Positions 10,909-20,205 are shown, counted from the stretch's first letter. The stretch: 64,000 bases of DNA from Dehalococcoidia bacterium (GCA_022826965.1 JAJDTU010000010.1:62001-126000), one strand, 5' to 3'. Notes: a model not told the origin generated them from the letters alone. Made by a program: numbers and translations.

Positions 10909-11026
10909 GATCGAGTCTCCTTGTCAATGTTGTCCGTGGTTCACGGCTAGGTTAGCCACACCCCGCGATAGACTGCCCCAGAGCCGACCCGCCTATACGT
11001 CCAGCAGAGCCCAAGAAACCCTGCCA

Positions 11027-11983
11027 GTGCCCTACCTCAACACTTTCGCCCCCACCGCCGACGCTGTCGATCTGACCGGAACCGACGAGTTCGCATCGCT
11101 CTGTGAGTCCGCGGCCGACCTCGGCATTGCGCACGCAGATGAGATTCGCTACGTCTCGCGCAACAAGGTGATTAACCACCTGCGACTGCATCTGCTCGAG
11201 TGGGGCGAGCCGGCCAACCCGACGATCGTCATGCTGCACGGCGGCAACCAGTCGGCGCATAGCTGGGACCTGGTTGCGTTGCATCTGGCCGACCGCTTTC
11301 ACATCATCGCCCCGGACCAGCGCGGGCATGGCGACTCCGAGTGGGCCCGCGACGCGGACTACGGCCCGGACCAGATGGCCTCCGACGCGCTTCAGCTAGT
11401 CCACGAAGACGGCATCGCGCGACCGATCGTGATGGGCCATTCGATGGGCGGCATGGTCACTATGCGCTTGACTTCGCGAGAGCCCTCGTTGCCGCGCGCG
11501 GTCGTGCTGGTTGATGTCGGACCGGAGGTCTCGCAGCGCGGCGCCCAGGCAATTCGCAACTTCGTCGTGCGCAACGTCGAGTTCGACCACCTGGACGAAT
11601 TCATCGACCGCGTCGCCGCGTACGACCCGTTCCGCTCGCGCGAACACATGGAGCGCACGGCCCGGTACAACCTTGTCCACCGCTCCGACGGCAAGTACGT
11701 CTCCAAATCGGACCGCATCCTGCACGATCCCGGGTTCCGCCGGCCCGCCGCCGACCGCCGCGACGTCGCCGACGGATTCCACCAGTTCGAGGGCCCGACC
11801 CTCCTCGTGCGGGGCGAGTCCAGCAACATCCTCGAAGCCGACGCGGCCGAGCGGTTCGTTGGCGATTTGCCCAACGCCCGACTGGTTGAGGTGCCGGACT
11901 GCGGTCACAACGTGCACTCACAGAACACACCGGGATTCATCGAGGCGGTGTCCGACTTCCTGGGCGCAGCGGCGCAGGTCTGA
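11027..11983 (+). CDS. alpha/beta hydrolase
   Basis: 318 residues from the GTG at 11027 (VPYLNTFAPTAD). Extending to 10907 would overlap the divergent gene's start and read through promoter DNA as a low-complexity peptide. Motifs are VMLHGGNQSAHSWD (oxyanion hole), DQRGHGDS, the nucleophile elbow GHSMGG, an acidic residue in RGESSNILE and His in DCGHNVHS. It resembles 2-hydroxymuconic-semialdehyde hydrolase-type and epoxide-hydrolase-like enzymes; the substrate is unknown. The small hypothetical gene at 12002 follows after 18 bp on the same strand. Confidence 0.85.
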   Translation: MPYLNTFAPTADAVDLTGTDEFASLCESAADLGIAHADEIRYVSRNKVINHLRLHLLEWGEPANPTIVMLHGGNQSAHSWDLVALHLADRFHIIAPDQRGHGDSEWARDADYGPDQMASDALQLVHEDGIARPIVMGHSMGGMVTMRLTSREPSLPRAVVLVDVGPEVSQRGAQAIRNFVVRNVEFDHLDEFIDRVAAYDPFRSREHMERTARYNLVHRSDGKYVSKSDRILHDPGFRRPAADRRDVADGFHQFEGPTLLVRGESSNILEADAAERFVGDLPNARLVEVPDCGHNVHSQNTPGFIEAVSDFLGAAAQV

Positions 11984-12001
11984 CAGGCGTACCATCGAAT
12001 C

Positions 12002-12559
12002 ATGGCCGAGCAATATGTCGCCAGGGACAAGAACACCGGCTTCGAGGTGTCCGTTACCGGCGATTTCCCGGAGCATCCCGACGACCGCATGCGGATTGCC
12101 AGGACGACCACGCTCTTCACCCGATTGATGTCCACGCTGCTCCAGCGGGACGAGGGACAGCGCCGAATCGGCTTTCGCGCGATTGAGACCCAGCTCGAAC
12201 TGGCCGATGCGTTGATCCGACAGGACCACGCCGAGGTCCAGCGGCTGGTGCGCGAGACGCTGACCTCGATGGGCGTGAGCGAAGACCAGTTGCGCGAGCT
12301 GGCGCAACGTCTGGCTGAGGCGGGCGGTCTCGATCCGCGCGTCGCTCAAGAGCTGTCGCGGGCATTCGGCCTCGAGGCGGACGCTCTGGAGATGGAAGCC
12401 GAACCGGCGGACGACTCGTCGGACGATGACGATCGGGCACTCGATCCAAAGATCATGCAGCAGCTCGAAGATCTGCTCGCCGATTCCGAGACGACGAAGC
12501 CGGACCCCGACGCCGAAGCAGATGAGCCGGAAGATTCTCCGAAAGGACCGACAACATGA
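12002..12559 (+). CDS. conserved-looking hypothetical protein with acidic tail
   Basis: 185 residues, not recognised. The first 125 residues are predicted largely helical (LMSTLLQRDEG, IETQLELADALIRQDHAEVQRLVRETL, DQLRELAQRLAEAGGL). The last 55 are very rich in Asp, Glu and Pro (SSDDDDRALDPK, TTKPDPDAEADEPED), suggesting a disordered acidic tail. There is no signal peptide or membrane segment. Its stop overlaps the start of the DinB gene by four bases (ATGA at 12556-12559), so the two are co-translated, which supports it being real. Confidence 0.7.
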   Translation: MAEQYVARDKNTGFEVSVTGDFPEHPDDRMRIARTTTLFTRLMSTLLQRDEGQRRIGFRAIETQLELADALIRQDHAEVQRLVRETLTSMGVSEDQLRELAQRLAEAGGLDPRVAQELSRAFGLEADALEMEAEPADDSSDDDDRALDPKIMQQLEDLLADSETTKPDPDAEADEPEDSPKGPTT

Positions 12560-13092
12560 GCACCTCAGCGGTTGGCTACATCAAGGACATGCTTTCGTTC
12601 ATCCATGGCGGCTTCCGCGATGCCCGCAGCGGACAGACGGCGGATCAGCTCCACTTCGTCCCCGACGGAGAATCCCATTCGGTGGCCTGGGTGCTCTGGC
12701 ACGCCGCGCGAGTGGAAGATTTGCTCGTCCAGGGCGCGTGGCAAGGTAAGCAGGAGATCTGGCGCGAGGGCAACTGGGCGGAGAAGACTGGTCTGCCCGA
12801 ACGCGGCTTCGGCACGGGACAGTCGACCGAGGAAGCCTCTGCCGTAGCGATCGGCGACATGGACGCCTTCTGGGCGTATCAGGACGCCGTCAACGAATCG
12901 ACGCACGCGTTCCTCGACTCGCTCAGCGACGACGACCTGGCGCGCGAGGTGAAGCTGGGTGAAGCGACGGAGACGCTCGGGCAATCGATCACGCTGCATC
13001 TCTGCACGCATCTCAACGGCCACCGCGGCGAAATCAACCTGATTCGCGGTATGCACGGCCTCGACCCGGTCCGGCCGAACATGGGCGGCTGA
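12556..13092 (+). CDS. DinB-superfamily metal-binding protein
   Basis: 178 residues with the DinB/YfiT four-helix bundle. Histidines that typically bind one divalent metal are seen in WVLWHAARVEDLL and in HLCTHLNGHRGEI, the conserved C-terminal helix of the family. Members act as thiol-dependent transferases (bacillithiol or mycothiol S-transferases, maleylpyruvate isomerases) or are uncharacterised damage-associated proteins. It is translationally coupled to the acidic-tailed protein upstream. The specific function is unknown. Confidence 0.8.
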   Translation: MSTSAVGYIKDMLSFIHGGFRDARSGQTADQLHFVPDGESHSVAWVLWHAARVEDLLVQGAWQGKQEIWREGNWAEKTGLPERGFGTGQSTEEASAVAIGDMDAFWAYQDAVNESTHAFLDSLSDDDLAREVKLGEATETLGQSITLHLCTHLNGHRGEINLIRGMHGLDPVRPNMGG

Positions 13093-13135
13093 TTGCGCAC
13101 CTCCGCGGGCAGGGAAACGGGAAGGGAGCCGACAG

Positions 13136-14017
13136 ATGCACATCGTCATCACGGGCGCCAGTGGTCTGGTCGGGGGAGCGCTGATTGCTGAACTGCGAAA
13201 CCGCGGCATCAGCGTCACCGCCGTTTCCCGCAATCCCCGAGCGCATACCGCGCTCACCGGAGTCAACTGGACCGGCTGGGACGGTCTGACCGACGCGGTC
13301 GCCGGCGCTGCCGGTGTTGTCCACCTGGCGGGCGAGGGCATCGTCGACCAACGCTGGTCGGGTGCCCGTAAGGCCGCGCTGCGCGACAGCCGCATCGACA
13401 CGACCCGGCAGGTCGTGCAGGCGATCCAGGAGGCGGCCGAGAAGCCGGCCGCGCTGGTCTGCGCATCGGCCATTGGCTACTACGGCAACCAGGTTGAGCG
13501 GGAATCGACCGAAGCCGCGCCGGCCGGCGATGATTTCCTGGCCCGACTGTGTGTTGACTGGGAGGCAGAATCGCGGGGCGCCGGCGTGCGCACGGTCAAC
13601 GCCCGATTCGGCATCGTCATGGCCAACGAGGGCGGCGCGCTCCCGCGTCTGCTGTTCCCGTTCCGGCTCGGTCTGGGCGGACCGATCGGACTCGGCCGCG
13701 CGTGGTGGAGCTGGATCCACATTGACGACGCGGTCGGTGCGATCCTTTACGCGCTGGAACAGAATCACGTCGAGGGGGCCATCAACCTGACCGCCCCCAA
13801 TCCGGTTCGCAACAGCCAGTTTTCCGGCGCGCTCGGTCGAGCGCTCGGACGGCCGGCACTGATGCCCGTACCGCCGCTGGCCCTGAAATTGGCGCTCGGC
13901 GAAGGCGCGAGCGTGCTGCTCGCCTCTCAGCGCATTTTGCCCACCAGGACGCTCGATCTCGGCTATCGGTTCAAGTTCACCGACATCGACGCCGCGCTCC
14001 AGGACCTCGTCTCCTGA
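13136..14017 (+). CDS. TIGR01777-family NAD(P)-binding epimerase-like protein
   Basis: 293 residues. The N-terminal Rossmann motif is VITGASGLVGGALIAELRNRG. Family hallmarks are VHLAGEGIVDQRWS, KAALRDSRIDTTR, CASAIGYYGN, FGIVMANEGGALPRLL, WWSWIHIDDAV and NLTAPNPVRNSQF, followed by a C-terminal DUF1731-like segment ending LGYRFKFTDIDAALQDL. These define the YfcH/SDR39U1 group of extended SDRs, whose reaction remains poorly characterised. It lies 43 bp after DinB and 5 bp before the AICAR formyltransferase. Confidence 0.9.
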   Translation: MHIVITGASGLVGGALIAELRNRGISVTAVSRNPRAHTALTGVNWTGWDGLTDAVAGAAGVVHLAGEGIVDQRWSGARKAALRDSRIDTTRQVVQAIQEAAEKPAALVCASAIGYYGNQVERESTEAAPAGDDFLARLCVDWEAESRGAGVRTVNARFGIVMANEGGALPRLLFPFRLGLGGPIGLGRAWWSWIHIDDAVGAILYALEQNHVEGAINLTAPNPVRNSQFSGALGRALGRPALMPVPPLALKLALGEGASVLLASQRILPTRTLDLGYRFKFTDIDAALQDLVS

Positions 14018-14022
14018 CAGAT

Positions 14023-15192
14023 ATGTCCGACACCATCCCGCTGCGCTACGGCATCAATCCTCATCAGACCCCGGCGAGCGCGTCAGCTATCGGCGCGTGG
14101 CCGTTTGAGATCCTGAACGGGCAGCCGGGCTACATCAATCTGCTCGACGCCTTGAGTTCGTGGAACCTCGTCCGAGAGTTGCGGGCAGCCCTTGACCAAC
14201 CGGCCGCGGCGTCGTTCAAGCATGTCTCGCCAGCCGGAGCCGGGATTGGGCTCCCGCTGTCCGAGCAGCTCGCCCGCTCTTATGAGGTGGAGAAGCTGGA
14301 ACTGTCTTCGGTGGCCGCCGCCTACGTGCGCGCTCGCGGCGGCGACCTCGTCAGCGCGTACGGGGACTTCGCCGCTGTCTCGCACACGGTCGACCAGTCG
14401 CTCGCTCGATTCCTTCGACGCGAAGTGTCCGACGGCATCATCGCGCCGGGCTACGAACCGGAGGCGCTTGAGATCCTGCGCCGAAAGAAGGGTGGACGCT
14501 ACCTCATCCTGCAGGCCGATCCGGCAGTGCCAACGCCGACCGTCGAATCGCGTGACCATTTCGGAATCCGCCTCGAACAGCCGCTCGACGGCAACACGAT
14601 TGACGAGTCAATCTTCGACAATCCCGTCACCAAGCTGGCCGAGTTTCCCGAGAATGTCCGCCGCGACCTAGTGGTCGCCACGATCGCACTGCGTTACACG
14701 CAATCCAACTCGGTCTGTGTGGCCGCCGAGGGGCAAGTGATCGGTCTGGGCGCGGGTCAGCAGTCGCGGATCCACTGCAGCCGTCTGGCTTGCGGCAAGG
14801 CTGACCGTTGGATGCTGCAGCAACACGATCGGGTGCTCGGCCTGCAGTTCGACTCGTCGCTCAAACGACCCGACCGTTTCGCCGCGCGCGAACAGTACAT
14901 CGCCTGGAGTGAGCTTTCACAACCGGAACGTGAGCGGCTGCGGTCGCAGATCGTCAATTGGAGCGGCCCGCTCTCGGATGACGATCGCGGCGACTGGATC
15001 GGCCGGTTCCGCACCGTCCTCAGCCATGACGCCTTCATGCCCTTCCGCGACAACGTCGACCGCGCGCAGGCATCGGCCGTCACTCACATCCTCCAGCCTG
15101 GCGGCTCGATCGCCGACGACGATACGACCGATGCCTGTGATCAGTACGGCATCACGATGGCGCTGACAGGACAACGGCTCTTCCGCCACTAG
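14023..15192 (+). CDS. stand-alone AICAR formyltransferase (PurH C-terminal domain type)
   Basis: 389 residues corresponding only to the AICAR transformylase half of PurH; the N-terminal IMP cyclohydrolase domain is absent. Landmarks are LRYGINPHQTP, SFKHVSPAGAG (the catalytic Lys-His pair in the family's KH motif), DGIIAPGYEPEALEIL, KKGGRYLIL, RYTQSNSVC, GAGQQSRIHCSRLA and LQPGGSIADDD. It would transfer a formyl group from 10-formyl-THF to AICAR, the ninth step of IMP synthesis. The missing cyclohydrolase step is plausibly supplied by the archaeal-type enzyme at 45519. Stand-alone versions have been called PurV or PurH2. Confidence 0.92.
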   Translation: MSDTIPLRYGINPHQTPASASAIGAWPFEILNGQPGYINLLDALSSWNLVRELRAALDQPAAASFKHVSPAGAGIGLPLSEQLARSYEVEKLELSSVAAAYVRARGGDLVSAYGDFAAVSHTVDQSLARFLRREVSDGIIAPGYEPEALEILRRKKGGRYLILQADPAVPTPTVESRDHFGIRLEQPLDGNTIDESIFDNPVTKLAEFPENVRRDLVVATIALRYTQSNSVCVAAEGQVIGLGAGQQSRIHCSRLACGKADRWMLQQHDRVLGLQFDSSLKRPDRFAAREQYIAWSELSQPERERLRSQIVNWSGPLSDDDRGDWIGRFRTVLSHDAFMPFRDNVDRAQASAVTHILQPGGSIADDDTTDACDQYGITMALTGQRLFRH

Positions 15193-15241
15193 TGTCACCG
15201 CCATTGACATGTCCGCCGCTGATCAGTTGTAACCTCAATCC

Positions 15242-16885
15242 ATGTCCACCTTCACCGACTCTCCCATCGCGCTCTACGACACGCTGCTCCGAGACGGGTC
15301 GCAGATGGAAGGCATCGCCTTCTCGCTGCAGGACAAGATTACGGTCGCCCATCGCCTTGACTCACTCGGCATGCACTACGTCGAGGGCGGCTTCCCGGGC
15401 TCGAATGAGAAGGACAAGGCGTTCTTCGAGCAGATGAAAGAGCGTCCGCTCGAGCGCGCGCAGCTCGTCGCCTTCGGTGGCACGCGCAAACCAGGCGCGG
15501 ATGTCGAAACCGACTTCAACATCGTCGCCCTGCGCGAGGCCGAAACGCCTGTCGTCACGTTCGTCGGCAAAGCGATCGCGTCGCAGGTCAAGACCGTGCT
15601 CAGCACATCGCGTGAAGAGAACCTGTCGATGGTCCGCGAGTCGGTCGAGTACATGTCATCGATCGGACGCGAGGTCCATTTCGACGCCGAGCACTTCTTC
15701 GACGGCTTCAAGGAAGACCCTGACTACACACTCAACGTTGTCAGCACCGCGTACCGATCGGGCGCGCAGTATCTGATTCTGTGCGACACCAACGGCGGTG
15801 CGATGACGGACGAGGTGACCACCGCGATCAGCGCTGTCCGCGAGATGCTGCCTGATGCCAGATTGGGCATTCACACCCATAACGACTGCGACCTCGCGGT
15901 CGCCAACTCGCTGGCCGCGGTTCAGGCCGGGGTTGAGCAAGTCCAGGGCTGTCTCAATGGCTACGGGGAGCGCTGCGGTAACGCCAACCTGTCCTCGATC
16001 ATCCCCAACCTGCAGCTCAAGATGGGCATTCGCGTCGTCGACGACCATCAGTTGCGGGAGATCACCACCGCATCGCGGTTCATCGCCGAACTGGCGAACC
16101 TGCCGTTGAACGGACTCTCTCCGTACGTCGGCGCGTCAGCCTTCGCCCACAAAGCTGGCTACCACGTGGCCGCAGTGGTCAAGGACCCGATGCACTATCA
16201 GCACATCGAACCGGCCGAGGTCGGCAACGACCGTCGCGTCCTCGTTTCCGAGCTCTCCGGCCGGCGCAATATCCAGTTCAAGCTCGCAGAGCGCGGCCAT
16301 GACCTGCCCTTGACCCCTGAAGAGACCACGGCCCTGCTTGGCCGGGTCAAGCAGATGGAGTCGCGCGGGTTCCAGTACGAGGCAGCCGATGCGTCCTTTG
16401 AGTTACTCGCGCTGCGCTCGCGACCGGACTATCGCGCCCCGTTCGAGTTGGACGATTTTCTCGTCATTGAGCGCCGTCGGCCCGGCTCGCCGCAAGGGGG
16501 CAACGGCGGCGGCGACGAGTCCATGATGATGGCCGAGGCGACCACCAAGATCCGCGTCAACGACGAACTGTTCCACACGACGGCAGACGGCAACGGCCCG
16601 GTCAACGCGCTGGACAGCGCAGCCCGCAAGGGGCTCGAACTCGCGTACCCGGAGTTGGCGTCCGTCTCCCTGCTCGATTACAAGGTTCGCATCATCGACA
16701 CCGACGCCGGTACCAGGGCGCAAACCCGCGTGCTGATCGAGTCGACCGATGGTCGGCGCATCTGGACGACCGTCGGCGCCTCGCCCGATGTCATCGAAGC
16801 TTCCTGGATCGCGTTGGCCGAGGCCTACGAGTATTACCTCCTGTATCGCGAACAGTGGCAAAACGAGGACCAGTCGACCGGCTGA
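15242..16885 (+). CDS. cimA: (R)-citramalate synthase
   Basis: 547 residues. An HMGL-like TIM barrel begins ALYDTLLRDGSQMEG (Arg17 and Asp18 at the active site). Metal ligands are in HTHNDCDLAVANS, with GYGERCGNANL, and AFAHKAGYHVAAV follows. The C-terminal LeuA-type dimer/allosteric domain spans about residues 415-540 (VNALDSAARKGLELAYPEL, YKVRIIDTDAGTRAQTRV). Length and the GYGERCGN motif fit citramalate synthase rather than 2-isopropylmalate synthase. It condenses acetyl-CoA and pyruvate, opening the threonine-independent route to isoleucine, and is likely feedback-inhibited by isoleucine through the C-terminal domain. It is co-directional with the gene before it, 49 bp away. Confidence 0.93.
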   Translation: MSTFTDSPIALYDTLLRDGSQMEGIAFSLQDKITVAHRLDSLGMHYVEGGFPGSNEKDKAFFEQMKERPLERAQLVAFGGTRKPGADVETDFNIVALREAETPVVTFVGKAIASQVKTVLSTSREENLSMVRESVEYMSSIGREVHFDAEHFFDGFKEDPDYTLNVVSTAYRSGAQYLILCDTNGGAMTDEVTTAISAVREMLPDARLGIHTHNDCDLAVANSLAAVQAGVEQVQGCLNGYGERCGNANLSSIIPNLQLKMGIRVVDDHQLREITTASRFIAELANLPLNGLSPYVGASAFAHKAGYHVAAVVKDPMHYQHIEPAEVGNDRRVLVSELSGRRNIQFKLAERGHDLPLTPEETTALLGRVKQMESRGFQYEAADASFELLALRSRPDYRAPFELDDFLVIERRRPGSPQGGNGGGDESMMMAEATTKIRVNDELFHTTADGNGPVNALDSAARKGLELAYPELASVSLLDYKVRIIDTDAGTRAQTRVLIESTDGRRIWTTVGASPDVIEASWIALAEAYEYYLLYREQWQNEDQSTG

Positions 16886-16890
16886 CGCCG

Positions 16891-16906
16891 CTCGCGAGTC
16901 CGCGAG
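16891..16906. terminator. hairpin after citramalate synthase gene
   Basis: CTCGCG at 16891-16896 and CGCGAG at 16901-16906 form a perfect 6-bp stem with an AGTC loop, six bases after the cimA stop. No T-tract follows, so termination efficiency is uncertain. The next gene starts 120 bp downstream. Confidence 0.45.
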
Positions 16907-17025
16907 TCGTTAACGATCTGAAACCCGCAGCCGCTACCATACCCATTGGACAACGTGGGCCGCTGCTGAGCGGGACTGTGCTGTGGATGCCGGTGAGCGG
17001 GCGTGGCCCAAGGGAGAGTGGGGCG

Positions 17026-17250
17026 ATGGCGAACGATGATCTCGGCGTGGTGCAGGGCGGATATCCCAGGTGCGCCCAGTGCGAGGGCGGCGTACTCGTG
17101 CCGCTCTCGGACTTCGGAGGACAGGGCGCCGCTGTCCACTTCAAGGCCTGGGTCTGTACGGACCCCAAGTGTTTGTTCAACCTCAAGATCCGCAACGGCG
17201 ACGTCTACCTCAACGAGCCCATCTACGACGGCCGCGACGATCGCCGCTGA
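17026..17250 (+). CDS. small zinc-ribbon protein
   Basis: 74 residues from the ATG at 17026, which is preceded by an AGGGAGAG ribosome site; an upstream extension of this frame has no such site. CAQC at residues 17-20 and CTDPKC about 30 residues later form a Cys4 zinc-ribbon arrangement (CxxC...CxxxxC). The rest is short strands (GVLVPLSD, HFKAWVC, FNLKIRNGDVYLN). No function is recognised. It could be a nucleic-acid or protein adaptor. It ends just before a repeat hairpin at 17259. Confidence 0.75.
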   Translation: MANDDLGVVQGGYPRCAQCEGGVLVPLSDFGGQGAAVHFKAWVCTDPKCLFNLKIRNGDVYLNEPIYDGRDDRR

Positions 17251-17258
17251 CCGCTGAG

Positions 17259-17279
17259 AGCTCCCCCTTAGGGGGAGCT
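17259..17279. repeat. short dispersed hairpin repeat
   Basis: AGCTCCCCC at 17259-17267 pairs perfectly with GGGGGAGCT at 17271-17279 around TTA. The same 9-bp arms recur at 57168-57188 with loop TCT, and a shorter version is at 10012. The 70 bases after it are also GC-rich and palindromic (CGGCCTTCGGCCG around 17318-17331) up to the enolase-family gene at 17380. It may terminate transcription of the zinc-ribbon gene. Confidence 0.75.
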
Positions 17280-17379
17280 GTCGCGCAGCAACTGTGGGGG
17301 GCTCCGCGCACGGCCCCCTCGGCCTTCGGCCGCTCCCCAAGGGCGGGAGTTCTTTCAGCGTGAAACCGGGAAACGCGCC

Positions 17380-18518
17380 ATGAAGATCGCCAGCGTCGAC
17401 ATCTACCCGATCATGGCCTGGCGGCCACACCTGTTCGTCACCGTCACCGCCGACGACGGCGCCTACGGCGTGGGTGAATCCGGTCTGAGTTGGCAGGAGC
17501 AGCCGGTCGCCGCCGCGGTCGAGCGATTCTCCGAGTTGGTCATCGGCGAAGACCCGATGCGTACCGAGCATCTCTGGCAGCTCATGGCGCGCGCCTCATT
17601 CTTTCCCGCCGACCGGATCAACTGCGCCGCCATCTCCGCCATCGATCTCGCGCTCTGGGACCTCAAGGGCAAGCTGCTCGGCCAGCCCGTGTACAACCTG
17701 ATCGGCGGACTCGTCCGCGAGCGTATCCACTGCTATCCGCACAACGAAGGGGAGGACGACCCCGCGCAACTGATCGACGACATCGAGCAAACCGTCGCCG
17801 ACGGCTGGCGCTTTGCCCGTTGGGGCTTCAGCGGAACCAGCGGTGAGACGTTCGACCCCTCCGACGCCGTGCGCAAGTCGATTCGCGCCATCGAAGCGGT
17901 GCGTTCCCACTTCGGACCCGAACTGGAGCTCTGCGTCGATGTCCACACGCGTATCGATCTGCCCGATGCGCTCCGCTATTGCCGCGCGGTCGAAGATGTG
18001 AATCCGTACTTCATCGAAGATGCTCTGCGGTCTGAGCGGCCGGAATCCTATCGACGCCTGCGTGAGCGCACCAGCGTCCCGCTCGCCGCCGGTGAGCAAT
18101 GGTTCACCAAATGGGGTTTCGCCACGGCGATTGAGGAGGAACTGATCGACTACGCCCGCATCGACCTCTGCCTCGTCGGCGGGTTCACCGAGGCGCTCAA
18201 GATTGCTCGCTGGGCGGAGACGCACCACATCCAGATCGTGCCGCACAATCCTCTCGGCCCGGTATCGTCGGCCGCCGGAGCGCATCTGACGTTGGCCGCC
18301 GCCAATGCCGGTGTCCTGGAGATGGCGAAAAACCCGGTACCTCGCTCGAGGACGCCTTCCCCCAACAGACCCCGTTCGAGCGCGGTCACGCGCTGCCCAC
18401 GGAACAGCCCGGCTGGGGTATCACGTTTGACGCAGAAGCTGCGTCGAAGTACCCGGAACCCGGTGTCGGCTACGCGCCCATGCTCGAGCGACGCGACGGG
18501 TCATTCACGAATTGGTAG
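17380..18518 (+). pseudogene. enolase-superfamily acid-sugar dehydratase, single-base frameshift near the 3' end
   Basis: Mandelate-racemase/galactonate-dehydratase type. Metal ligands appear in order: Asp in CVDVHTRID (with the DxH His of D-galactonate dehydratase), Glu in YFIEDAL and Glu in AAGEQW. The acid/base His is in VPHNPLGPVSSAAG. The frame is intact to MAKNP at about 18336. It then leaves homology, while the next frame continues with a natural end (SLEDAFPQQTPFERGHALP ... SFTNW, stop 18516-18518). One base is missing in the CCCGG run at 18333-18337; restoring it gives a 379-residue protein. Either a recent inactivating deletion or a sequencing error. Read without correction, it ends at 18528 with a scrambled tail. 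Confidence 0.88.
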
Positions 18519-18542
18519 GGGCTGGTAGTAAGCTGAATCGGT

Positions 18543-18620
<78 letters not shown>

Positions 18621-18636
18621 CACATTCCCAACTGCG

Positions 18637-19938
18637 CTACATGTCCAACCGAGCCTGTCGAGCGAACGGCTGCGGCAAGCGGCTTGCGACCAGGAAGACC
18701 AGGCAACTCGCCGCCACGCAGATCGCGTAGATGATCAGCACCAGGTCATAGTTCCCATCCCGGTCGAAAATGCTGCCGGCGATGATCGGCGAGAAGACGA
18801 TCGCGATCGTCTGGAAGAGGAAGGCCGTGCCCATGATCGTGGCGAAGTTCTTCAGTCCGAACGCGCGCGACAGCATCAACGCCTCCAGCGGCGGAGTCGC
18901 GGCGAAGCCCACGATGTACAGCACCACCGCGACGCTGACGCCTGGGATGTTGCCACCGGTCACGTAGAGCACGAGCAGCGAGCCGCAGACGAACAACGCT
19001 CCGACCGCAGCGATCCGCTCCGGTCGGCGAATCCGCTCCAGTTGCGAACCAGCCGTCAGCAACCAGATCACCGCGCCGCCGGCGGTGAGTGAAACGATTT
19101 GCGCGGACCAGGCGTCGGAGAAGCCGACCGACTGGTAGTACGGCACGCCCTGCGACATCCAGCCGAACACGACGAAATAGAGCAGCATCAGTCCGAACAC
19201 CAGCGCCCAGAACAACGGTGTACGCATCGTCTGGCCGATCGTCAGGCCGCTCAGTGCAATCGGTTGCGCCGAAGTCGCAGACCCAGGACCGGTCGCCGCT
19301 GCCTCGGTGTCGTCCGCTCGGGGATTGTCGCGGACGAAGATGAATGCGACCACGTAGGCCCCGACGATCAGCATCGCCGAATAGATGAAGGCGTCCTCCC
19401 AGCCGAGCCTGGAGATGATGATCTGCACCAGGGGCAGCATCACGAGCTGCCCCATCCAGACCGACGCGCCGATGATGCTCAGGGCGACTGCCCGCCGCTG
19501 GTCGAACCAGCGCACCGCCAACGCCTGCGCCGGGATGTACGCGATCAACCCAAGCGCCAGCGACGAAATGCCGAGGTACACGTACCACTGCCAGAGCTGG
19601 GTCATGAACGCGAGAAGCACGAACGCGGCCGCGCAGAGCGGCGCGCCGATCAGCATCAGCCGCCGCGGTCCGACCACGTCGATCAGCCGTCCGATGATCG
19701 GCGCGAACAGGCCGATCGTCCCCACCGTGACGGAGAAGCCCATCGATACCTGGGCGCGTGTCCAGCCGAAGTGATTCTCCAGTGGCTGCGTGTACGCGCT
19801 GAGCGAACCGATCGTCACACCCTCGGCGACGATCAGCGCCACCACCATCCCGAACAAGACGTACCAGCCGTAGTAGACACGAGAGATACGCCAGCGCCGC
19901 CTGGCCCGAGGCTCGTAAGTCGTCGTCTCGACAGCCAT
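18637..19938 (-). CDS. MFS transporter, monocarboxylate/oxalate-formate antiporter-like
   Basis: 433 residues with twelve predicted membrane spans and a soluble loop around residue 215-235 ([20 protein letters not shown]) between the two six-helix halves. [19 protein letters not shown] and [20 protein letters not shown] are characteristic of the OxlT/MCT branch; the loop-2/3 motif is [13 protein letters not shown]. It probably moves an organic anion across the inner membrane. It is divergent from the amidohydrolase at 20206, with a repeat-rich 267 bp between them, and convergent with tRNA-Pro. Confidence 0.88.
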   Translation of the reverse strand: MAVETTTYEPRARRRWRISRVYYGWYVLFGMVVALIVAEGVTIGSLSAYTQPLENHFGWTRAQVSMGFSVTVGTIGLFAPIIGRLIDVVGPRRLMLIGAPLCAAAFVLLAFMTQLWQWYVYLGISSLALGLIAYIPAQALAVRWFDQRRAVALSIIGASVWMGQLVMLPLVQIIISRLGWEDAFIYSAMLIVGAYVVAFIFVRDNPRADDTEAAATGPGSATSAQPIALSGLTIGQTMRTPLFWALVFGLMLLYFVVFGWMSQGVPYYQSVGFSDAWSAQIVSLTAGGAVIWLLTAGSQLERIRRPERIAAVGALFVCGSLLVLYVTGGNIPGVSVAVVLYIVGFAATPPLEALMLSRAFGLKNFATIMGTAFLFQTIAIVFSPIIAGSIFDRDGNYDLVLIIYAICVAASCLVFLVASRLPQPFARQARLDM

Positions 19939-19981
19939 AGCCCGCAGGCTACCGCGCTACCCGGCCTCCCCCCTTCTGATC

Positions 19982-20014
19982 CCCTCTCCCCGAGGGAGAG
20001 GGTTAGGGTGAGGG
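19982..20014. repeat. hairpin repeat of the widespread CCCTCACCCTAACCC type
   Basis: A perfect 9-bp stem (19982-19990 with 19994-20002, loop CGA) is followed by GTTAGGGTGAGGG. Read on the minus strand this is the CCCTCACCCTAACCCTCTCC family that recurs in intergenic DNA of many unrelated bacterial genomes. It lies between the divergent MFS and amidohydrolase genes, next to copies of the local repeat. Confidence 0.7.
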
Positions 20015-20058
20015 CCCTGCCGGGGCCTGCTCCCCCGCTGCCCAATCCCCACTTCCAC

Positions 20059-20154
20059 TCTCCACCCGCCTTGCGTGGGGAAATGCCGCAGGCTCCACTT
20101 CCACTCTCCCCCCGCGAAGCGGGGGGAGATGCCGCAGGCAGAGGGGGGCTTCCC
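20059..20154. repeat. tripartite hairpin repeat, one degenerate and one full copy in tandem
   Basis: 20059-20094 is a degenerate copy keeping TGCCGCAGGC. 20105-20154 is full. Its first stem of 11 bp is perfect (TCTCCCCCCGC 20105-20115 with GCGGGGGGAGA 20119-20129, loop GAA). The second stem is TGCC/GGCA (20130-20140). The third element is GAGGGGGG with a following TCCC. Other full copies are near 39101, 46310, 53049 and 57206, all in this orientation. It occupies the upstream region of the amidohydrolase gene. Confidence 0.85.
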
Positions 20155-20205
20155 GGAACGCACTATCCTGCATGGCAACGATCCTTGCAGTCTGAGAGAC
20201 GCCGC

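Noticed and set aside
10907-11026. N-terminal extension of the alpha/beta hydrolase
   Set aside because: It overlaps the divergent sulfurtransferase start and promoter space, and the peptide has no hydrolase features; the GTG at 11027 fits the fold better.
18519-18542. A separate tRNA promoter upstream of tRNA-Pro
   Set aside because: Only 24 bp separate it from the enolase-family stop and no convincing -10/-35 pair is visible; read-through is as likely.
20059-20154. Possible CRISPR array from adjacent repeat copies
   Set aside because: Only two copies, one degenerate, with no unique spacers of regular length. The units are dispersed hairpins.
19099-20205. Plus-strand frame open upstream of the amidohydrolase
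   Set aside because: It runs antisense through the MFS gene and the repeats. The amidohydrolase fold begins after the ATG at 20206, and the upstream peptide is Arg/His/Gln-rich shadow sequence.
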